A stretch of DNA of 11,606 nucleotides, taken from NCBI GenBank assembly GCA_035574175.1, contig DATLZB010000118.1:1-11606 (forward strand). Reading direction: 5' to 3'. The translations under genes and the position numbers were made by a program. This document shows positions 6,755 to 11,606 of this stretch, one piece after another (position 1 is the stretch's first letter; the number at the start of each line of letters is the position of its first letter). The DNA is from DATLZB01 sp035574175. GTDB lineage: Bacteria; Pseudomonadota; Alphaproteobacteria; Rhizobiales; Hyphomicrobiaceae. The notes beneath the pieces are model-generated. The model saw nothing but the letters and a program-made list of their open reading frames with translations, had not been told where the DNA came from and made no database searches.

Positions 6755-6787
6755 GGTTGCCGGGAAGCCGTGCATGTCCCTGCAACC
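6755..6787 (-). terminator. Strong hairpin after cvpA, possible terminator or processing site
   Basis: A near-perfect inverted repeat: outer arms GGTTGC (6755-6760) and GCAACC (6782-6787), one mismatch, then inner arms GGGA (6762-6765) and TCCC (6777-6780) around an 11 nt loop. It begins about 25 nt past the cvpA stop codon and just upstream of the putative purF promoter. No T-run follows on either strand, so a classical intrinsic terminator is not shown; Rho-assisted termination, 3'-end protection or a regulatory hairpin are alternatives. Confidence 0.45.
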
Positions 6788-6812
6788 TATTCACGCAGCA
6801 CGTCGCCGGCCA

Positions 6813-7367
6813 CTAACCCTGCTGCTGGGGCTGCTGGTCGCCGGAACCACGGTTGAGCAGGCGGTCGTAGAACCAGGTGAGCGTCGTCTCCAGGGAACGG
6901 CCTGAGCTCTCCAACATGGGCCGAGACTGGGCCTTGGTGACGATCACGTGCTGGTCCTTCTCGGGCACGAATTTCTGATAGCCCATGAAGAGGATAAGGA
7001 TCAGCACGAAGCCGCGGCCGATACCGAACAGAAAGCCGAGCACGCGGTCGATGAGCCCGACGCGGCTGTCCTGGATCGAGTCGGAAATGTGCATGGTGAT
7101 GAGATGGAGAACGACGAGCACGATGAGCCCGACGATCGCCGCCAGACCGGCCTGCCCGACGACGGGGGGCATGCCGACCTGCGGCGCCATGTCGGCGGCC
7201 AGCGAGGCTTGGTGGAACCACACGTAGAGGCCCGCCAGGGGACCGAGGATCCAAGACAAGATCGAGAGCAATTCGCGCGACAGGCCACGGTTCATGGCGA
7301 GAAGGCCCGACAGGAGCGCAACCCCGACGAGCGCAGCGTCGAGATAGGTGAACTGCCCGAATATCAT
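6813..7367 (-). CDS. cvpA: CvpA family inner membrane protein
   Basis: A 184-residue integral membrane protein with four hydrophobic segments at about 8-24, 32-51, 72-92 and 107-130, the standard CvpA topology. Conserved family features are NRGLSREL near 26-33 and SRVGLIDRVLGFLFGIGRGF near 101-120 (the D-R-x-x-G-x-x-F-G-x-x-R-G pattern). A soluble C-terminal tail of about 50 residues ends in a Gln-rich stretch (DQQPQQQG). CvpA is known in E. coli for colicin V production and envelope stress tolerance; the molecular function is unclear. Its place directly upstream of purF is conserved across many proteobacteria. The ATG at 7367 has only a weak ribosome binding site, AGGGA 10 nt before. It begins 63 bp after radA. 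Confidence 0.92.
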   Translation of the reverse strand: MIFGQFTYLDAALVGVALLSGLLAMNRGLSRELLSILSWILGPLAGLYVWFHQASLAADMAPQVGMPPVVGQAGLAAIVGLIVLVVLHLITMHISDSIQDSRVGLIDRVLGFLFGIGRGFVLILILFMGYQKFVPEKDQHVIVTKAQSRPMLESSGRSLETTLTWFYDRLLNRGSGDQQPQQQG

Positions 7368-7430
7368 GGCACGACGGTCCCTGAAGACTTCGACTTGCCA
7401 ACCCCAGACTGTTTCGAAATCCCCTCTTGT

Positions 7431-8804
7431 TCACTGGCATGGCAGCAGGCGGTCCGCAAGCTGTTTGAGGTGAGCGATACGCTCCAGTTCGAGGCCCGCT
7501 ACGGCTCCGTCCAGCTCCCCCGCCGCCGGCACGACGGCATGCTCAAAACCGAGTTTGCGGCCCTCCTTCAATCGCGCCATGGTGTGGGCGGCGGGCCTCA
7601 CCGCGCCCGATAGGCTGATCTCGCCGAAATAGATCTGGCGAGGTGGCAGGGCGACGGCCGAGAGCGACGACAGCAATGCCGCGGCGGCTGCGAGGTCGGC
7701 CGCCGGCTCGGCGATGCGCAGGCCACCGGCCACGTTCAGGAACACATCGTGCTGGGCGAAGCTCACGCCGCAGCGGGCCTCCAGCACGGCGAGCAGCATC
7801 GACAGCCGGTTGCCGTCCCAGCCGACGACGGCGCGGCGAGGTGTGCCAAGCGCACTCGCTGCAACCAGCGCTTGAAACTCGACCAGCAGCGGCCGCGTGC
7901 CCTCAATGCCGGCGAATACCGCCGCGCCCGGGCATTCCCCGGTGCGATCGCCGAGAAAGAGCTCGGAAGGATTGGCCACCTCCCTTAGGCCATCGCCTGC
8001 CATGTCGAACACGCCGATCTCGTCGGTGGCGCCGAAGCGGTTCTTGACGGCGCGCAGAATGCGATAGGGGTGGCCGCGGTCGCCCTCGAAGTAGAGCACG
8101 GTATCAACCATGTGCTCGATCACCTTGGGCCCGGCGATCTGGCCGTCCTTGGTGACGTGGCCGACGAGCAGCAGCGCGCTGCCCGATTGCTTGGCGAAGC
8201 GGATGAGCGCCTGGCTCGCCGCCCGCACTTGGCTTACCGTGCCGGGTGCTGCCTCGAGTGCCTCGGCCCACAGCGTTTGCACCGAATCGATGACCACCAG
8301 GTCGGGGCGCCGGCCGCTTTCGAGTGTGGCAAGGATGTCGGCAAGATTGGTCTCGGCGGCAAAGCCGACCGGGGCCGAGGACAGGCCGAGGCGCTCGGCT
8401 CTGAGCCGAATCTGGGCGGCCGCTTCTTCGCCCGAGAAGTAGACGGCTGACCGGCCGCGGCGTGCCATCTCGGCGGAGAGCTGAAGAAGCAGCGTCGATT
8501 TGCCGATGCCGGGCTCTCCGGCGAACAGCAGGGCGGAGCCCGGCACGATGCCGCCGCCGGTCACGCGGTCGAGCTCGGCGATACCGGTGCGAAGCCGCGG
8601 CAGCTCATCGTGCGCACCGGCAAGCGTCTCGAGCGCCACCACGCGGCCCTTGCTGCTGCGGGCGACGCCGGCACCTGGCACCACCGCCTCCCGTTCCTCG
8701 ATGAGGGTGTTCCATTCTCCGCACCCGGAGCATTTGCCCGCCCAGCGCGCGGCGACCGTCCCGCAGTTTTGGCACACAAAGCTCGTGCGCTGGGCTCGCG
8801 CCAT
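7431..8804 (-). CDS. radA: DNA repair protein RadA (Sms)
   Basis: A 457-residue protein of normal RadA length with all parts in order. The N-terminal zinc finger has C11-x-x-C14 and C25-x-x-C28. A RecA-like ATPase follows with Walker A GEPGIGKST (96-104) and Walker B LVVID (169-173). The RadA-specific KNRFG motif is at 254-258, and the C-terminal Lon-protease-like domain (about 285-455) includes GGLRIAEPAADLA. RadA is a hexameric helicase-like motor that drives branch migration in recombination and repair; the Lon-like domain serves as a scaffold without protease activity. It starts 4 bp after the alr stop, with its ribosome binding site inside the end of alr, so the two are translationally linked. 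Confidence 0.97.
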   Translation of the reverse strand: MARAQRTSFVCQNCGTVAARWAGKCSGCGEWNTLIEEREAVVPGAGVARSSKGRVVALETLAGAHDELPRLRTGIAELDRVTGGGIVPGSALLFAGEPGIGKSTLLLQLSAEMARRGRSAVYFSGEEAAAQIRLRAERLGLSSAPVGFAAETNLADILATLESGRRPDLVVIDSVQTLWAEALEAAPGTVSQVRAASQALIRFAKQSGSALLLVGHVTKDGQIAGPKVIEHMVDTVLYFEGDRGHPYRILRAVKNRFGATDEIGVFDMAGDGLREVANPSELFLGDRTGECPGAAVFAGIEGTRPLLVEFQALVAASALGTPRRAVVGWDGNRLSMLLAVLEARCGVSFAQHDVFLNVAGGLRIAEPAADLAAAAALLSSLSAVALPPRQIYFGEISLSGAVRPAAHTMARLKEGRKLGFEHAVVPAAGELDGAVAGLELERIAHLKQLADRLLPCQ

Positions 8805-8808
8805 GCGC

Positions 8809-9963
8809 TCATCTCCCCAGGTAGATGCGATGCACGCGCGGACTTAGGCGCGACAGAAGCTCGTAGCCGATGGTACCGGCCTTATCGGTGAGGTCATCGA
8901 CCGTCACGCGCTTGCCCATTACCTCGACCCAGGCACCGCGTTGGGCAAGCGCCCGCGGAACGTCCGTCACGTCGACCGAGATGAGATCCATGGACACCCT
9001 GCCGACGACGGGCACCGGATGCGGCCCGATGAAGCCGACCGGGCCCGGAGTGCCCGTGGGTCCGCTCAAGGCGCGCAGGAAGCCGTCGGCGTAGCCGACG
9101 GCGATGGTAGCGATGCGCGAGGGACGGTCGACGCGCCAGGTGCCCCCGTATCCCACCGTTTCGCCGACGTCCACCTCGCGCACCTGCAGCACCCTGGCCA
9201 GCAATGTGACCACGGCCCGCATGGGGTTGGGGCGGCCGATGTGCGCTCTCCCCCCATAAAGGGCGATGCCGGGTCGCACCAAATCGTAGTGATAGTCCGG
9301 GCTCAAAAAGACGCCGCCTGAGTTGGCGAGGCTCGCCGGCGCCGGCGGCAGCAGGGCGCGCAGCCGGTCGAAGGTGGCGCGCTGGCGCGCGTTCATCGGG
9401 TTGTCAGGCTCGTCTGCGCAGGCCAAGTGGCTGACCACCAGGCACAGCGCGAAATGCTGAAACAACGAGGGATCGCGGGCGAGGTGGGCGACCTCCGTGG
9501 CCGGCAAGCCAAGGCGGTTGATGCCGGTGTCGATATGCACCGCTGCAGGAAGCGGACGGCCGAGGCTGCGGCAGTAAGCGGCCCAGTCCTCGATCTCGGT
9601 GAGGCTGCTCAGCACCGGGCGCAAGTCAAAACCCGAGTAGTGGGCTTCGGCGCCGGGCAAAAGGCCGTCAAGCACGTAGATGGTGGCGCCCGGCTGCACT
9701 TCCCGGGTGCGACGGCCCTCCTCTAGGGTGGCAACGAAGAAGGTGCGGCAGCCCTCCTCGGTGAGGGCGCGGGCGACCGGTTCAAGCCCCAGACCGTAGG
9801 CGTCGGCCTTGACCACGCCGGCGCACTCCGCCCGGCCGGTGGCCCGGTTCAGTGTTGCCCAGTTGTCGCGCAGCGCGTCGAGATCAATGAGGAGCACGGC
9901 GCGGGCATTGACCGGGACCCTTTGGCCATAAACCGCGCCGCCATACTCGCTCGCCTCGCTCAT
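8809..9963 (-). CDS. alr: Alanine racemase
   Basis: A 384-residue PLP-dependent racemase that interconverts L- and D-alanine and supplies D-Ala for peptidoglycan. The PLP-binding lysine is K52 in VVKADAYGLG. The second catalytic base is Y272 in VGYGGTW. The substrate-contacting region GINRLG has R150, and VSMD (near 323-326) and the C-terminal GYELLSRL motif are present. No key residue is missing. The N-terminus has about 20 residues before the first barrel strand (RAVLLIDLDAL), slightly long but the only ATG that fits; its ribosome binding site is weak. It begins 14 bp after dnaB and abuts radA, a run of genes typical of Hyphomicrobiales. Confidence 0.96.
   Translation of the reverse strand: MSEASEYGGAVYGQRVPVNARAVLLIDLDALRDNWATLNRATGRAECAGVVKADAYGLGLEPVARALTEEGCRTFFVATLEEGRRTREVQPGATIYVLDGLLPGAEAHYSGFDLRPVLSSLTEIEDWAAYCRSLGRPLPAAVHIDTGINRLGLPATEVAHLARDPSLFQHFALCLVVSHLACADEPDNPMNARQRATFDRLRALLPPAPASLANSGGVFLSPDYHYDLVRPGIALYGGRAHIGRPNPMRAVVTLLARVLQVREVDVGETVGYGGTWRVDRPSRIATIAVGYADGFLRALSGPTGTPGPVGFIGPHPVPVVGRVSMDLISVDVTDVPRALAQRGAWVEVMGKRVTVDDLTDKAGTIGYELLSRLSPRVHRIYLGR
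8813..8818 (-). promoter_or_regulatory. Ribosome binding site of radA inside the alr 3' end
   Basis: GGGGAG on the minus strand, 8 nt before the radA ATG at 8804 and upstream of the alr stop codon at 8809-8811, so ribosomes finishing alr pass over it. Confidence 0.65.
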
Positions 9964-9977
9964 GGCCTCGACCTACG

Positions 9978-11483
9978 CTAGCGCGGCGCCTGGTAGTCGC
10001 GCGCCAGATTGCCAAACCGCGTGAAGTTCGCCTCGAACGACAGCGTTACCGTGCCGACCGGCCCGTGCCGCTGCTTGCCGATGATGACCTCCGCCTTGCC
10101 GTGCGTGCGCTCCATGTCGGCAAGCCAGGCGGAAAATTCGGAAGTGCCTTCGGCCGGCTTGCGCCGCTCCACATAATACTCCTCTCGGAACACGAACATC
10201 ACCACATCGGCGTCCTGCTCGATCGAGCCCGACTCGCGCAGGTCGGCGAGTTGCGGGCGCTTGTCCTCGCGCGCCTCCACCGCTCGGGAGAGCTGCGACA
10301 GCGCGATCACCGGCACATTCAGTTCCTTGGCCAAGGCCTTCAAGCCGGTGGTGATTTCGGACACCTCCTGTACGCGGCCTTCGCCCGCGCGCTTGCCGCC
10401 GGCCAGCAGCTGCAGGTAATCGACGACGACCAGTCCAAGGCCGTGTTGGCGCTTGAGACGCCGGGCGCGGGCGGCGAGCTGAGCGATGGTGAGGCCGCCG
10501 GTCTGGTCGATGAACAGCGGACAATTTGCCAGCTCGCGGCTGGCCTGCACCAAACGACGGAACTCGTCCTCGAGAATCATGCCGCGCCGGATCTTCTCGG
10601 AAGGGATCGCCGACTGCTCGGAGAGAATGCGGGTGGCAAGCTGCTCGGCTGACATTTCAAGGGAGAAGAAGCCGACCACGCCGCCGTCGACGACTTTTTC
10701 CGTGCCGTCCTCCTGGCGCTCGGTGCGGTAGTTCCTGGCGACATGATAGGCGATGTTGGTGGCAAGTGCCGTCTTGCCCATGGATGGGCGACCGGCAATG
10801 ATGATGAGGTCGGAGGGCTGGAGGCCACCCATCTTGTTGTCGAGATCGACGAAGCCGGTGGCAAGCCCGGAAAGGTGCCCATCGCGCTGATAGGCGGCGT
10901 TGGCCATGTCGATGGCTTGGGTCAGCGCGCCGGCAAAGGTGATGAAGCCCTGCCCGTACTTGCCGCTCTCGGCGAGCGCATAGAGCCGGTTCTCGACCTC
11001 CTCGATCTGCTTCTCCGGCGGATCATCGACGGGTGAATCGTAGGCGGCATTGACCATATCCTCGCCGATCACGATCAAGGCGCGGCGGGTGGCGAGGTCG
11101 TGAATGGTGCGGCCGTACTCGGCGGCGTTGATGATGGTGGTGGCGTTGGCCGCGAGCCGCCCCAGATACTGGGGCACGGTGAGGCCGGGCTCGATCGGCT
11201 CCGCGTTCTCGAAGAAGGTACGCAGCGTGATCGGGGTGGCCTGCTTACCGGCCTGGATCAGCTTGCCCAGCACCTCGTAGATGCGCTGATGCAAGGGATC
11301 ATAGAAGTGCTCGGGCGCGAGGAAACCAGACACCCGGTCCATCGCCTCGTTGTTGATCAGGATGGCGCCGAGCAGCGCCTGCTCGGCATCCAAGTTGAAC
11401 GGCGGCTGGCGGAAGGTGAGCGGCTCGGGCGCGGCAGCCTGCGACTTGAGCCGGTCGGAAAGGATCATGGCGGTTTCGGTCAT
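9978..11483 (-). CDS. dnaB: Replicative DNA helicase DnaB
   Basis: A 501-residue helicase from the ATG at 11483. The N-terminal DnaB domain starts at about RQPPFNLDAEQALLGAIL. The RecA-like motor has Walker A GRPSMGKT (231-238), the catalytic Glu in FFSLEMS (near 276), Walker B VVVDYLQLL (near 352), and the arginine-finger region KQRHGPVGT (near 470). It unwinds DNA ahead of the replisome as a hexamer. Compared with E. coli DnaB it is about 30 residues longer, partly from a polar insertion at about 252-268 (RTERQEDGTEKVVDGG) between Walker A and the catalytic Glu, which I associate with Hyphomicrobiales. Alternative starts at 11555 (longer, poorly conserved lead) and 11468 are possible, and none has a clear ribosome binding site. 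Its upstream neighbour would lie beyond the window. Confidence 0.97.
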   Translation of the reverse strand: MTETAMILSDRLKSQAAAPEPLTFRQPPFNLDAEQALLGAILINNEAMDRVSGFLAPEHFYDPLHQRIYEVLGKLIQAGKQATPITLRTFFENAEPIEPGLTVPQYLGRLAANATTIINAAEYGRTIHDLATRRALIVIGEDMVNAAYDSPVDDPPEKQIEEVENRLYALAESGKYGQGFITFAGALTQAIDMANAAYQRDGHLSGLATGFVDLDNKMGGLQPSDLIIIAGRPSMGKTALATNIAYHVARNYRTERQEDGTEKVVDGGVVGFFSLEMSAEQLATRILSEQSAIPSEKIRRGMILEDEFRRLVQASRELANCPLFIDQTGGLTIAQLAARARRLKRQHGLGLVVVDYLQLLAGGKRAGEGRVQEVSEITTGLKALAKELNVPVIALSQLSRAVEAREDKRPQLADLRESGSIEQDADVVMFVFREEYYVERRKPAEGTSEFSAWLADMERTHGKAEVIIGKQRHGPVGTVTLSFEANFTRFGNLARDYQAPR

Positions 11484-11606
11484 GGCGGGAACGCTTAGCC
11501 GATTCCGCCGGCTCAAGGGCGGCAAGGGGCGCGCGAAACCGGTCGATCCCCGCAATGCACACCGCGCCAGGAATCGGCTTGCGCGTGACGCGAATCGACC
11601 CGACTA
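11484..11606 (-). other. dnaB leader region, no gene seen
   Basis: The last 123 bases carry no supported gene. No convincing promoter was found by eye. An upstream gene, often the ribosomal protein operon in this order, would lie past the window edge. The stretch contains the spaced inverted repeat described separately. Confidence 0.5.
11497..11579. repeat. Spaced 10-base inverted repeat upstream of dnaB
   Basis: AGCCGATTCC at 11497-11506 and its exact reverse complement GGAATCGGCT at 11570-11579, 63 bp apart, in the leader of dnaB. It could be paired operator half-sites or the base of a large leader hairpin. A chance match of this length is expected about once per window at this spacing, so the weight is low. 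Confidence 0.4.

Overview
The window is an ordinary-looking chromosomal segment of a high-GC alphaproteobacterium, most likely a Hyphomicrobiales (Rhizobiales) member. This rests on GC-rich codon usage throughout, on the metG-tatD-metallohydrolase order on the left, on the dnaB-alr-radA-cvpA-purF order on the right, and on a linker insertion in DnaB that I associate with this order. The genus cannot be fixed from the sequence alone.

Layout. Plus strand, 1-1677: the last codons of metG, then tatD, then a PhnP-like metallo-beta-lactamase-fold hydrolase. Neighbouring reading frames overlap at each junction (TGATG, GTGA), so this is a tightly coupled operon tail. It meets the minus-strand genes convergently with only an 11 bp gap. 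Minus strand, read right to left from 11483 to 1689: dnaB (replicative helicase), alr (alanine racemase), radA (recombination ATPase), cvpA (four-helix membrane protein), purF (first enzyme of de novo purine synthesis), a small MoaD/ThiS-type beta-grasp protein ending in Gly-Gly, a cytoplasmic Asp-box beta-propeller, an exported TAXI-like solute-binding protein with a helical tail, and an SDR oxidoreductase. dnaB-alr-radA are nearly contiguous (14 and 4 bp gaps). Larger gaps before cvpA, purF, the beta-grasp gene and the binding-protein gene leave room for separate regulation.

Most of the window is housekeeping: DNA replication and repair, peptidoglycan precursor supply, purine synthesis and tRNA charging. 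The less ordinary part is 2431-5042, three genes that sit between purF and the SDR gene, which I remember as usually adjacent in this order. In it, a ubiquitin-like protein with a free C-terminal diglycine is encoded 33 bp upstream of a propeller with five Asp-boxes and no signal peptide, and next to an orphan periplasmic binding protein without a permease. No E1-like activator or JAMM protease is in the window, so any conjugation or sulfur-carrier role is only a hypothesis. Other points are a PurF that has a long propeptide but has lost at least two of the usual iron-sulfur ligand cysteines, a strong hairpin between cvpA and purF, and a spaced inverted repeat in the dnaB leader. No RNA genes, insertion sequences, CRISPR arrays or phage genes were seen.
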